64,000 nt of DNA from Ochotona curzoniae (GCF_017591425.1 NW_024465885.1:41535001-41599000); one strand, 5' to 3'; positions 32,744 to 44,852 are shown, numbered from the stretch's first letter. Numbers and translations are program-made. The notes: generated from the sequence alone by a model not told the origin.

Positions 32744-33060
32744 ATTATCTTCATATCTCAATATGATATTCTCTATTAAGTCTCTATTATACAGTTCCTC
32801 TAGATGAGCACATGTGCATGCATGCCTACTTATGTAATTATTGATCTTGTATTTTGCATGAAATTTGCTTTATATCAGAGAGAGCATGCCATATTTGTCC
32901 TTTAGGGATTGATTTATGCCATTGAGCATAATGGTCTCTAGTTGGGATTATTTTGTTACAAATGGTAGAAGTTTACTCTTTTTTTTAGTGACTGAGTAGT
33001 ATTCCACAAAGTAGACAATATCCCCATTTTTGAGAATACTCTAAACTCTTTGGGTCTTCT
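32744..33060 (-). mobile_element. outer L1, 3' UTR and ORF2 end (right of the nested insertion)
   Basis: It resumes the L1 split at 29708. It includes GAGAGCATGCCATATTTGTC and GTGACTGAGTAGTATTCCAC, the antisense of the ORF2 3' end. It is old and truncated. Confidence 0.7.
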
Positions 33061-33267
33061 TTCTTTTTTCTTGTTTGTCCAGTTAAGGGTATATCTTTTC
33101 CCCCACCTCCTCCACCTTTGAAATAAGTAAATCTAATAAAAAATGTGCGGTATATTATTTAAATTCATTATCTATTAACTTTTTGAAAACCACTTATATA
33201 CATGAGGTTCCAATTTTTTTGTATGAAAATTACATAGAAGCCCCTTTTTCACAAATTTTCTTTGAAG

Positions 33268-33569
33268 ATTATTTTGTTTTTATCACAAAGTCAGATATAC
33301 AGAGAGAAGGAGAGACAGAGAGGAAGATCTTCTGTCCTCTGATTCACTCCCCAAGTGACTGCAACGGCTGGTGCTGAGCTGATCCAAAGCCAGGAGCCAG
33401 CAACTCCCACGTGGGTGCAGGGTCCCAAGGCTTTGGGCCATCTTGGACTGCTTTCCCAGGCCACAGGCAGGGATCTGGATGGGAAGTGGAGTTAGAACCG
33501 GTGCCTATATGAGATACCAGAACATTAAAAGTGAGGACTTTAGTCACTAGGCCACAGCGCCGGGCCCTC
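33268..33569 (-). mobile_element. CSINE, full length
   Basis: Reverse-complement copy ending GCCACAGCGCCGGGCCC. The flanks CACAAATTTTCTTTGAAG (33250-33267) and CACAAAATTTTTGAAG (33570-33585) form an imperfect TSD. Confidence 0.88.
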
Positions 33570-33659
33570 CACAAAATTTTTGAAGTAGCCTAGTATTTGT
33601 TAGGAAATATACTTGATTCATTCATACTGTGAGAACTACTTTGTACTCTTATATCAAGG

Positions 33660-33950
33660 ATTTATTTTTAAAAATACGTATTTCTTTTTATTGGAAAGGT
33701 AGGTTTACAGAAGAAAGGAGAGACAGAGAAAGATCATCGATCTGCTGGTTCTCTTTGCAAATGGCTGCAATGTCTGGAGCTGAGCGCATCCAAAACCTGG
33801 AGCCAGAAGACTGCATGAGATCTCCCACATGGTTACAGGGTTGCAAGGTTTGGGCTCATCTCCAGTGCTTTGTCAGACCATATTCAGAGAGCTGGATGGG
33901 AAGTAGAGCAGCTGAGACATAAACCAGCACTCATATGAGATGGCGAAGCT
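33660..33950 (-). mobile_element. CSINE, head-truncated
   Basis: TTTCTTTTTATTGGAAAGGT at the tail side and CTCCCACATGGTTACAGGG in the body. It stops at CACTCATATGAGATGGCGAA before the tRNA-like head. Confidence 0.8.
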
Positions 33951-35341
33951 TGCTCGAGGAGGATTAGAATATTTTATAATGCATATTAGGATTCTTAATT
34001 GCTTTAGCAGACAAAAGTTGATCTGTAGTAAAGAAATTCTGCAAGAAATTATCTGTAAATACAACCACAACAAGGCACCTAAACACACATGACTTTTAAA
34101 ATAAGTGTTAAAGTATTCTGTCTCTGTATCTGAAGAAATCCATGGTAGGTTTATGTAACCTAAAGATCCCTAGGGATTTATTCCTCTGCCCTTTCCGTAG
34201 CCCTTGTTCCTCTAACTCACTATTATATTTCACAGTTTCTAGAAACAAACAAGTTTGTGTGAACTCCTATTATTAGTTTTCTGTAATACAAAACTGTTTT
34301 GGCAACAAATACCAATTCCTTCCACCTGGGTAATAATGCTGGGTAGCTTCTGAGGGCTTTAAACAACAATGTCACAGTTTGTTGCTGGGTAGCTCCACAT
34401 AAGTTTAAATCATTGTGCTGTGTTTCCTAAGATAATGCTAACCCTCATTAAATGTCGCTGTGGGATGATGGAACCGGGTATTATAAAGGCAAGAAATGTT
34501 TCCCGGGGATAAATAGGGTACATTTGTTAAAAGCTTATACTTGCCTTGTCATTGTGTTAGCAATATTGTTTTTTGGATTTAATGACAACCATCATTTTGA
34601 GAATAAGAACTGTTCAGGATGCGTGTGTGTGTGTTTGTGTTTGTGTGTGTGTGTGCGCGCGCGCGTGTATGTGTGTGGTGTATATGATGGGCTTAAAAAC
34701 AAAGTGCCAACTGTTAGCAAAATAATGTGGAATTATTCCGACAAAATGTCAATCAGGCAAAACCAAAAATAGTCATGCTATTTCAAGTGTCCCAATTCCA
34801 TGGATGAGTGATTAATATTCCATTGTTGAAATCATTCCTCAAATTTTAGAGTGCTTTTGTCATTTAATATGACTTTCACTCACAACGTAATGCATTTAGG
34901 CTTACAGGTGAAGCATGCTAGACATGTCTGTGATCATTGTTATTCTGCTGGCCACGGTGCCTTTCCCCACAGTGAGCTTCCGTGTGCACACACATACAAT
35001 TTTATTTCCATCCACAGTTATTCGTAATTAGGGGTTTGGAGTTCCTGTTATAAAGTAAAATGAATCACATTGCATACGTATGAAACTCTTGCCTCTTGAA
35101 CACGAAATATATTGTGGATAGTCTCTAAATCAGTCAATTTATCCGTAAATGATGCTTATCACATGCAAATAAAAGTATTTTAAAGTTTTATCATTTATTA
35201 TTGGATTTTTCTTTAGTGAAATCGTTTTGCTTTCTTTACATTTTGCTGACTTACCCACCTTTTCCTGTCCCAACACTACATAGTAGCTTCTTATCTTAGT
35301 CATGTAAGAGAGTGTATTTCATACATGTGATTTAATATCAC
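33951..35341. other. intergenic DNA
   Basis: No gene is seen. It contains the TG/CG microsatellite at 34621-34679. Otherwise it is unremarkable AT-rich sequence. Confidence 0.3.
34621..34679 (+). repeat. (TG)n/(CG)n microsatellite
   Basis: An alternating purine-pyrimidine run with TGTG and a GCGCGCGCG core. It can in principle adopt Z-DNA. Confidence 0.85.
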
Positions 35342-35357
35342 AAATCTTAAGCATTTT

Positions 35358-35686
35358 TTAAAGATTTATTTATTTTTATTGAAAAGTCAGATATACAGAG
35401 AGGAAGAGAAACAGAGGGGAGGATCTTCCATCTGATGATTCACTCCCCAAGTGACCGCAATGGTTGGTGCTCTGCGTATCTGAAGCCAGGGGCCAGGAGC
35501 TTCTTCCAGGTTTCCCACATGGGTGCAGGGTCCCAAGGCTTTGGGCTGTCATCAACTCCTTTCCCAGGCCACAAACAGGAATCTGGATGGGAAGTGGAGC
35601 TGCCAGGATTAGAACTGACATCCATGTGGAATCCTGGCGCATTCAAGGCGAAGACTTGAGCCATTAGGTCACAGTGCCGGACCCAT
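35358..35686 (-). mobile_element. CSINE, full length
   Basis: Reverse-complement copy: AAAGATTTATTTATTTTTAT tail side, TCACAGTGCCGGACCC head end. The TSD is 16 bp with one mismatch at 35342-35357 and 35687-35702. Confidence 0.92.
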
Positions 35687-35702
35687 AAATCTTTAGCATT
35701 TT

Positions 35703-36330
35703 AAAGCTCTTAAATAATAGTGGAAAGAGTTAAATGTTGCAGGTATCTCCTCCCGCACTCCCCCCCCACTAGTTATTCTATTTAATCATTTTCAGGATTA
35801 CATTTTGCAATTGTTTTTATCTACTAGGGAAGAAATTTTGTGAATAAATTGTTACAATTTCATTACCAAATCTTTTTCAAGTTTTCATCTCTTATGCTCC
35901 CTCTGAAATATTATAATGATATATTTGCAAATTATCAAACATTTCAACCCCTTGTCACAATATTTGGTGCAGTTTATGGATGTACTTTATTGTGCTGTTA
36001 CCCATTTCCATATAAAACAACTGGGGTGAGATTTTGCAAATCTGAGTCAAATAAAGTGTCAACACAGACAGCATTTATGGTTAATCTGTAGATCCACACA
36101 GTAATGGCACTTCTTTGGATGATATATATGTTTAATAGAATAGAGTATTACCCAATGCCATGGCCAGCCTACAGAACTTCCAAAAGACTTTCTATGATGT
36201 CTTTGAGCAACACACACGCACAAAGAATTGTTGCGCCGATTAAATAAGTGCCATGCAACAAATTGCCAATGGATAGTCTACAAGAAATAAAGCATGGCTG
36301 CTAATAGATCTCAGGTGTTAGTATGTTTTA
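35703..36330. other. intergenic DNA
   Basis: No gene or named repeat is recognised. Confidence 0.3.
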
Positions 36331-36632
36331 GTAAGATTTATATTATGTTTATTGGAAAGGCAGATTTACAGAGAGAAAGAGAGAGGGGGAGATATCTTCT
36401 TGGCTCTGTCGCACTCCCCAAATGGCCATAACAACTGAAAATGAGATGATATGAAGCCAGGTTTCGCATGGAGGTGCAGGGTCCCAAGGACTTGGATTGT
36501 TCTCCATTGCTTTTCCAGGCCCTGTGCTGAAAGCTGAATCAGAAGGGAAGCAGCCAGATCACAGACACCGTTCTGGGATGCCAGTGCTTGAAGGCAGAGA
36601 ATTAGATTGTTAAGCTATAGCATCAGCTCTAA
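36331..36632 (-). mobile_element. CSINE, diverged
   Basis: Reverse-complement copy: TTTATTGGAAAGGCAGATTT, GGAGGTGCAGGGTCCCAAGG, ending GTTAAGCTATAGCATCAGC. Confidence 0.8.
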
Positions 36633-38050
36633 AGAGTCTCTAAAGAGCTTCATTAGGTAGAAAGCAAAATGGTCCTTGTTTTAAAGTTTTAGGAATTTTC
36701 TGGTTCATTGTGTGGTTGTGTGGGAGTTCCCAGGTGGGAATACGCACCTCTGAGCAAAGCATGGAGATCATATGAGATGGCTGGGTTCATGGAAAGGCGT
36801 GTTGGGGGCTGCAAAGTCTCCAATGGGAAATGCGTGGGCTTCTGTTTTTTTTCTTTTTTTTTTCTTTCTCTTTTTTAACTGTGGTAGCCTTTATGATATT
36901 TTATCAGTTGTTTCTGAGTTCAACTTCTATGAAAGCAGAGGGTAAGCAGAGGGTATATCGATCTGGGCTGTCAGCTTCTGCCTCATGATCAGACTGTATT
37001 GTGATATCCTAGGAAAACCAATGGAGATGATCAAGGATTGAAAAGGAAGATGGTTGCAGCCCTTTCCTGTGTCTTGAAGAACAAGTAGTACTTGTTGAAT
37101 TCTTGGTTCAGTGGAGGACATGGCTTGAGATTACAAACTAAAACTTCAGTATAGAAAACTTAGAAATGAAACTAGGAAATGAAAGAAGAAGCAGGGTGAG
37201 ATCATGGGATGATATGGTGAGGAAACTTATACGCTCAAAAAATCTTTAGATATGACATACATGAAATTTGTTCACCTAATAGATCTGTGTCATGCAATAA
37301 CAAGAATAGATAAGTAAATGAATGTTTAAAAAGATTATTAAATCCCTTCCTGCTTGAAGTTGATACATTTGAATTCCGATATAAGCCCTTCTGATTCACT
37401 TTCAAATTTTTGCCTGCTTCTTAACTACTTCATACTCTCCTTTTCTTTCAATCATTTCTAAATATTGCAATATGACATTTTTGTGTTGCTACAAACTTTT
37501 ATCTAACTGCTTTAAAATCTGTACATCACAGCTAACTTCCTTCTTGGGTTACAAGTCTTTATCAAAACTAAAAAAAGTTTTAATTGACCTACCCACAGAT
37601 AACACATATTCGTAGTCAACTTGACATTTAGATTTCCATCGATTGCCTGCTACAGGATAAAACTTTCACTGCATAATCTGTCATTCCTGAGCTTCCAATT
37701 GGAGGGTCACTGTGAAGTGCTTGCTTTATATATATATATATATATCTTTATGCACATAATTTATATATTCTTTATGCTTTATATATACCTTTGTGCACAT
37801 AATTTATATATTCTCAATATATAATATATTATTTATAATATATACTTTATCTTATATATAACATATAAATTTATTAGATTTATATATACTGTTTATATGA
37901 TATACTTATATAAGTATGTATATGCTTATTTATGTATTTATATATTTATACATATCTCTATATAACATTAATATATTACATATAATATATTATTTATATA
38001 TAAGATTTAAAATTCATTTCCACAACCTATAAAAAAGCTGTATAAACTCT
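36633..38050. other. intergenic DNA with AT-rich simple sequence
   Basis: No gene is seen. A pyrimidine-rich tract lies at about 36840-36880, and an almost pure A/T tract is listed separately. Confidence 0.35.
37723..38008 (+). repeat. AT-rich simple-sequence tract
   Basis: About 285 bases of TATA/ATAT words with few G or C. It contains two near-identical copies of a CTTTATGCACATAATTTATA-like unit (about 37746 and 37791). Confidence 0.85.
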
Positions 38051-38059
38051 ATCATTCAG

Positions 38060-38354
38060 GGCTCTGTGCTGTGGCACAGTAGCCTAAACCTCTGCCCAGG
38101 GCACTGGGATCCTAAATGGGTACCAGTTCTTGTCTCATCTGCTCTATTTGAATTAGGTTCGCTGCTAATAGCCTGGGAAATCAGCAGAGGATGGCCCAAT
38201 GTCATGGGACCTAACAGCAACGTGAAAGACCTGGAAGAATCTCCTGACTCCTGGCTTCAGATTGTCTCAACTTTGACTGCTTTGGTCATTTGGAGAGGGA
38301 ACCAGCGGATGGAAGAAAAATCCTTAAGAAAAGAAAAAAAATTTTTTAAATGTG
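38060..38354 (+). mobile_element. CSINE, full length
   Basis: It has a head GGCTCTGTGCTGTGGCACAG, the body TGGGAAATCAGCAGAGGATG and a tail with AAAAGAAAAAAAATT. Short flanking repeats TCATTCA lie at about 38052 and 38355. Confidence 0.83.
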
Positions 38355-38591
38355 TCATTCAAGCATTGGAATACATTTAGACTGAGATCACACTTAAACT
38401 GCTGGCTGCTGCCTTTTTTACACTAAGACTTCTTGGTGGTTTCTTGATTCACCTCTCCAGCGCTCTCTTTGCCTGCAGTGAATTATCGTAATATTGATAA
38501 ACCAACAGCCAATATCAGACTGAACAAAGAAGATCTGAAAACCTTTACCCTCAGATTTAGAACAAGACAAAGATATCAATTGTTTTTCTTT

Positions 38592-38676
38592 TTTGAAGAG
38601 TTATAGATTTTTTACTTGAAAATCAGTTCTAGAGAGACAGGGCGACACAAACACAGAGAAAGATCTTTGCTCACTG
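38592..38676 (-). mobile_element. CSINE 3' fragment
   Basis: ACTTGAAAATCAGTTCTAGAGAGACAG-like sequence matches the CSINE tail half in reverse. The copy is abruptly cut at the tandem duplication that follows. Confidence 0.5.
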
Positions 38677-38818
38677 TTTCCCCAATCACCAAATCCAAAT
38701 TTTCTGCAAACATTAAAAGGTGAGGCTTCTTCCCTTAGAATTAGAATTAGAATTTCCCCAATCACCAAATCCAAATTTTCTGCAAACATTCAGAAGGTGA
38801 GACTTCTTCCCTTATTTG
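38677..38818 (+). repeat. 76-bp tandem duplication
   Basis: TTTCCCCAATCACCAAATCC begins two consecutive copies at 38677 and 38753. They differ by a few bases (AAAAGG against CAGAAGG, GAGGC against GAGAC). Confidence 0.9.
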
Positions 38819-39151
38819 CTGCATTCTCTCCTGTAACCAATAAGCACAGATCTCAAGACATTATGAAAGAGCAGCACTGCACACTTGTTCTGGAAGATTT
38901 ATTGCAAGGAACACTGAACAATAATAACAAGTGTGTGAAAAATACGAGGGTCTGTTTAGCAACCACTTCGTTTCATGAGGTTTGGAATAAAGAGAACGCG
39001 ACTGAACTTCCCAGCTCTCCAGTCCCGCTGTGCGATTTGGAGGAAGCATTTGGTTTCCCTAAATGTCATTTCTTTACTGTGCTTGATAGTAAGCAATTTT
39101 GTAATCCTATTGTGATAAAGTAAGTAGGTTATATTAAGTAACAAGTGTGAA
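38819..39151. other. intergenic DNA
   Basis: No gene is seen. A 108-codon plus-strand frame here has no recognisable domain. Confidence 0.3.
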
Positions 39152-39157
39152 GTTTTC

Positions 39158-39484
39158 TGTGGAGTTCTTCCCTCTTCAGCCCGCTGAAAGGACACTCCAC
39201 ACTCGGTAACAAGGCGTTCAGCATTTATTTCTCCGGTGTACTTCTCCTTCTCTCGGGAAGGAAGAGCACAGGCATATATACACAGCATAAACCAATCCGC
39301 ATAAAGGTCATTCCAACATGCACAGTGCACACCAATCCTCAAACAGGTCATGCTCTGTCCACGTGCACAGCACGCCTTTTACAGCCAATGGGAACAGACT
39401 TCCTTAAACCTGTGTACAACTGGTGGTGCTTTTGGCAAGGCGCCAGGCGCCATCTTGGAGCTAAGCAGAAGCAAGCTCCCAACA
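39158..39484 (-). mobile_element. solo LTR of a class II (IAP/ERVK-like) endogenous retrovirus
   Basis: On the minus strand it starts TGTTGGGAGC and ends in CA. A TATA-like box (39273-39280) precedes an AATAAA signal (reverse of 39224-39229). A perfect 6-bp TSD GTTTTC flanks it at 39152-39157 and 39485-39490, the TSD size of class II elements. TGTTGGGAGC is also the start of rodent IAP LTRs as I recall them. No retroviral gene is present, so the provirus was lost by LTR-LTR recombination. Confidence 0.85.
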
Positions 39485-39499
39485 GTTTTCATGGGAATG

Positions 39500-39850
39500 G
39501 AATTTTATTTTAAAAAATTATTTTTATTTGAAAGGCAGATTTTACTGAGAGTGAAGGAGAGGTAGAAAGAGAAGTATTCAATCCACCACTTCACTGTCCA
39601 AATGACTACACTGTCTGGTGCTGAGCTGAACTGAGCTGTAAACCAGGAATTTCTTCCTGCATAGGTGCAGGTGCTCAAGGACTTGGGCCATCTTCTTCTG
39701 AAGGCATAGGATACAAGAGTGGTGGCTTTTCATCTCAGTTTTTTCCAGGTAACTCATTTATAAACAAAGCATTGGATCACAAGTGGAACTTTCAGGAAAT
39801 GAACAAGGACCCATATGGGATACTGATATTAGCAGGCAGTGCTTACTCAG
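39500..39850 (-). mobile_element. CSINE, diverged and lengthened
   Basis: Reverse-complement copy: TTATTTTTATTTGAAAGGCA, TGGTGCTGAGCTGAACTGAG, ending near CCCATATGGGATACTGATAT. It carries extra bases around 39700-39760. Confidence 0.75.
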
Positions 39851-39865
39851 ATACAAAAGTATTTG

Positions 39866-40925
39866 AAACCTATCCCAACCGCAAAGGAGATCACAGAGAA
39901 TTGGAGTGCCCTCTTAGGCCAAAAAATCTGAGGTCAACCATTCCCTATTGGATTTCCCACACAGGATAGTAAAAGCCCAGATCCTTCCTCACAGGGTCTA
40001 ATGACATTGCAACAACAGCCAGGAGTCCTGAGCAGTCCTCGGAAACAGAATAGTAAACTTTGTTCAGAACTCAGGAGAAGCGCTTTCTTTGGTCCTTACT
40101 TAGTTCCAACTTTCGTTCCCCACCCTCTCTTGCAATGAGCATCAGGGTCTCTCCAAAGGTCCCACCCAAAATTCGATTAGATAGCAGAGACCAATAAGGA
40201 AAGCTTAGAACATACAAGAAAAAGTCAGCTTGGACTCCCATATACCTAACCAGGTAGGACACAAAGATCAGTTACTCCTAAATAAAGTACTGAAGATTTC
40301 TCTGCACACCCCTCCTAAAACTGTTCTGTTCCTCAATTGTTAACATACGGTTTGTTAGAGTTATAAGCCTGTTTGTACTATGCTTAAATTCGCGATGTTC
40401 AGTAAAAATCAAGCTTGAATACTCTAAGCTGCTAAGAAGAAAAAAAAGACACGAGAGAGCTGAATAGTACCCTATAACCGTTTTAGTGTTTATAGCAGCC
40501 AGTTGTGTATAAACTAAAATTGAGACGTCAATGAAATAGTCACAGCAGTAAGAACTTGCATTTTCTAAACACATTGGTCACTCGGTACCATGTCAATTAA
40601 CTTCATGATGTTGTAAATTCCCATGTTTCTTCCTGTTTTTAAAGTTGTGTAGTGACATCTCATTGGAGGGGATGATATCCTGTCAGCTTTACTTTCAGAC
40701 CAAGGATGGTCACCCAATGAAACTGCTGAATTTATCTGAACAATAAGATGCGGGACTCTCCGCATGGTCCAAGCCCGAAATGATGGAATTAAGACTGGTT
40801 ATGAGCTGTACTACTGTAACAATATGGAAGAATTCAATATGGGGGGAGGGCTTGGGGAGGGGTTTGGGGGAATTCCAGAGCCTATGGAACTGTGTCGTAA
40901 AAAGAAATAATAATAATGATAAAAG
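39866..40925 (+). mobile_element. 5'-truncated L1, long 3' UTR copy
   Basis: It is collinear with 21970-23082, including CTTTGGTCCTTACTTAGTTC and the G-rich end before CCAGAGCCTATGGAACTGTG. Flanking repeats AAAGTATTTG (39856-39865) and AAAGTATGTG (40926-40935) are a probable TSD. Confidence 0.82.
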
Positions 40926-40935
40926 AAAGTATGTG

Positions 40936-43900
40936 CAATAAAGGAACCATGCTGTGTATTTTGTGCATTCAAAAAAAAAGTATCTGAAACCCAGAGTTTT
41001 TTTTCATGATATCTATTTCCATGAAATTTCTGATTACTTCTTATTTGCATATAGTCAGCATACAAAAGTCCAATATAAATCATATGCGTTTGTATTTTAT
41101 TCATACACAGTAACAAACCAAAAAAGAATTCAATCATGCTCTACTCAGAGTTCACAAAAATGGCTTTTAAATAATCAAGAAGAAAATCTATTTTAAATTA
41201 TATTAAAATGTTTTACTAAAGTTTCCATTTCCTTTGGAAGGCTATATTCACATTAAACTAATCACTTTTCCCCTCAGTGTTCCAGAAAGTGGACCTATTC
41301 TACTTAATTGTAGTGTAGACTCCTATGACTAGGTGCTCAATTTAGTAAAAACAATAAAAAAAAAATGTCAACTGCTAACTGTAGTAGAATTACCAGTTGA
41401 AGTCAATGATCAAGAAATCAGAAATTTCTTCCCAATAAAATGATTGGCACATATAACAAGCAGATAGGTCATACCAAAATGCTTAAATCATGGTTTCTTG
41501 TTGAAATCCTCCACCTGTAATAACAGAATTTCAAAGAAACTACTCGGTATTTGTGTGCACAACTTGACTTCCCATATACTAACATTCTTTATCCATTTGT
41601 TTTATTTCCCTGTATCAAGAAGAGCTTGATAAAAACTCCCAATTGTCCTCACACATGAAACAATCTGGTAGAAAAAAATTACTAAAAACATATTCCAGGA
41701 CACTCAAACGGACAGAGGCACTCCGTAAAGCATTACACAACCACACAGAATGAGCACACAATCCCGGCAAGGAAGTCTAGGATGTTGCCCCAGAAGATAA
41801 GACACACTGAGGTTAGTTTTTGAGTATTGACTGTGAGTTAGCCAGGGAGACATGAAAGGGAACAAAACATGGCAGCAGCAGAGAAAGCAATTTAGGCAAT
41901 GACCCAGGGACAACAGGAAGTATTATTCCTGAAATGATAATTTATTTGGTAAGGTAGAAAATAGAGAATAACACAAAACATTAAAATGCTGTTTTAAAAT
42001 ATATCAAGAACAGCTTTCTGCATTGGTAAGAAGTTTAAATTCTTTTCTGAGAGCTACTTGAATAACCGCAAAGCACAGCTCAGGGGTTAAAACTGAGCCT
42101 GGGAGATGAAATGGGTTACTATGGTAATAATCCCTGCCAAAGACGATTAGGATGTGAACTGAGAGCCTGTAAATGGGGATTAAAAAAAAAGTGGGTGGGT
42201 TTAAGAGAGATTAACTAAACTGTGTACAGGAGACTCAGAAAGAAGATAAATAAAGAACCAAATATTTTCAGCCAACTTTGTAAGTTGAGCACCTGAGTGA
42301 AAGATAATGTCTTTTAGAAAGATAAAAAAGTATGGGAGAAGGAGTAAGTATGTAAAAGAGTGTATGTGAAACTGGGAAACACTGGTTATAATTCCTCTGG
42401 ATGCAGACAATGGATAGGCAGATGGCCAGGGAAGATGGATGAGCATGAAAGAAAGTAGAAAATAAAGAGAAATAATTTTGAAAAGTTGATGGCAATAAAG
42501 ATATCATAAACATAAGAGCATTTGCCATCCTGGGCAGAAATAAGATCATTCAGAGAAGTTTATAAAAAAGGGTAAAGGTGGAAGGATAATAGGAAACAGT
42601 TACAATTACAGAAAATAATATGAAGGAGGGGGCCAGGCACAATCACAATCCAAGAAAAAAAGTAGAAAACAGAATTGCTAAAGGAAATACATTAACACAC
42701 GTACCAAGACAGTCAATAAAAAAAGATGAATCAAAAATCATCTATTGGATGTTATTACAAACTATTGCTATTAGCAGTGGAGCGAGCAAAACCTATAGTT
42801 GAGTCACCTGGACAGTGATGAGATGAAAAGCCACAACCATTGTATTGTATGCTTTCAAGAAAGATAACTGGAAAAGGAAATTTCCCACTTTATGTGGGAG
42901 AAAATTGGAGTCTTTCCTGGAGATAGAGGGCTCAGGTGCATTAAGGCTGAGGTCTGAGCTAATAACAACAGCACTAGGAAAAGGTGATGGTAAGAGTGCA
43001 GAGCTTCTCCTGTGACACATGAAAAGTGAGAATTCAGAGCCAGAGTAGAAGACAAATACAATTCTCTTTGGAGAAAACATTATTTATCTGAGAGACAGAG
43101 AAATATAGAGAATTCCCATCCATTGATTCACTATTCAAATTCTGACAAGGACCGGGACCAGACCATTTGTAAAAGAGAAAGAGAGTGAGGCATGAGTAAG
43201 CCAGTGAGCAAGAGAGAGAGAGAGAGAGCGAGGAAGAAAGGAAAGGAGGGACAGAGGGAGGGAGGAAGGAAAGACAAAGAACAATAGAAAGAAAACATAA
43301 ATGTTGTAAGTTCAAGATCATTTGAATTTTTTATATTTGAATACTTCTAGGATGGTTTTGCTACAAAATGTAGGCCACCAATGATGCCATCTCTCATTAG
43401 ACTATTTACATTTTTTTTTCAGGTTAAAGAAATATAAAGAAAATGTAAAGAAACCACAATAGTTTTCAGAGCATAAAGTAAGAGACTTTGATCCTATTTG
43501 AACACATTTCCTCATAATAACTGGGAATTTTAACTGCATTTGTTTTAAAATTAATGCTAGTTTGAATAATTAAAGCTGCAGAGAATTTATGTCCCACCTG
43601 ATTTAGAATGGTTAATTATTTCTCATATTTGCGCAATATTCTCAAATACACGAAGCAAAGTGTTTTTAATAAAATCAAAATATTTCTTGTTAGTGTACCC
43701 TGGGCCTTCCTCCTTTCTCTTACGAAGCTTCTAGCTTTCCTTTGAGCCACAGTCTCCCTGTCTGAATTGCCTCTCTCTAGTTGTAAGTACTGACAGTTAT
43801 CACAGAGCTAAAATCCAGCACCCTGGGGTGGCACTGCTGGCTTTATGAGACACTCTTCATGTTCTTTAGGTTATGAATTATTCATAACTCCATCTTAGGC

Positions 43901-44353
43901 ATTTTGTGAAATTTGCATTAAGAAAGTTTACCAAGTGTCCGGTAAGGTGCTCAACACCTCACACCTGCCTAGTTTTTTGCCAAATAAATTCCCAAACATG
44001 TGAAGGAGAATCACAGGATGACCAGACTCCGAAGGCACTTTTGTACTATTTTGATCTGATTAAAATTGTTTCCACACATGATGACATGAACACTGATGGG
44101 TCTTCTTCCATGACCTATAATGTAACTAAACCCTATGTTGTTTCCAAAAGCAACAGTATGCATGATAACAATGATTCTACTGTGGGATTATGTGTTGTAA
44201 GGAGACCACTCAATCCAGGTCCTTCCCCTTCTGAGAGTGTATGTTTATACAAGTAAGATGTGAGTAATCTGAAGCAATAAAACCTCATCTACCAATGCAG
44301 CTCCTTATGTGCTACAAAAAGATCCCTGTGGGGATCACAGGGAACAATTTAAT
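40936..44353. other. intergenic DNA, sparse in recent repeats
   Basis: No gene is supported over 3.4 kb. I see a possible CSINE scrap at about 43080-43145 (minus) and a GA microsatellite at 43205-43265. The rest is unassigned. Confidence 0.3.
43205..43270 (+). repeat. (GA)n/(GGA)n purine tract
   Basis: A pure-purine stretch of GAGA and GGAA words next to a possible CSINE fragment. Confidence 0.75.
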
Positions 44354-44366
44354 ATGAAAGACTATA

Positions 44367-44852
44367 CATTTTTTATTGTTATTAACATTGTATTATGTGA
44401 TACAGTTTTATAGGCACTGGGGATTCCCCCCACCCCTCCCATACCCCTCCCCCCACAGTGGATTCCTCCACCTTGCTGCATAACCTCAGTTCAAGTTCAG
44501 TTGAGATTCCTTCGTTGCAAGCATATACCCAGCATAAAGTCCAGCATCTTATTGTCCAGATAAGTTCAGTGGCTTCTTGGGGAGACCTTCTCTGGTCTGA
44601 AGGTAGAGGTAACAGAGTAAAGTTCCGGTCAGTTAAAATCCCCAACAAAACATCAGCATCAATATACAACGTTATAGAATTAATTGACATAGTATTGAGT
44701 AAACAATATACATTTTTTAATGAAAAACTATCAGACTTGCTTAAAGTAAGTTTGTTAGAAAATTGATTAAGATTCACTTTAAAGGATGATAGGATGAGAC
44801 GTTATGATGGTGAACTTTGGTCATTATGAACTGCCAATCTGAGGATACAAAA
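44367..44852 (-). mobile_element. 5'-truncated L1 3' end
   Basis: Reverse complement of the 3' UTR at 48730-49166: GTGATACAGTTTTATAGGCA, a C-rich block and CTTGCTGCATAACCTCAGTT. The TSD is ATGAAAGACTATA (44354-44366) and ATGAAAGACTTATA (44853-44866). Confidence 0.88.

Noticed and set aside
34621..34679. Alternating TG/CG run considered as a CRISPR-like or regulatory array.
   Set aside because: It is a simple dinucleotide microsatellite with no spacer-repeat structure.
38797..39123. A 108-codon plus-strand frame before the IAP-like LTR, considered as a cellular exon.
   Set aside because: No recognisable domain, no clear splice signals, and the first part lies in the 76-bp tandem duplication.
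42620..43321. Several frames of 60-95 codons on both strands.
   Set aside because: No domain, no consistent codon pattern and purine-rich simple sequence; they look like chance ORFs.
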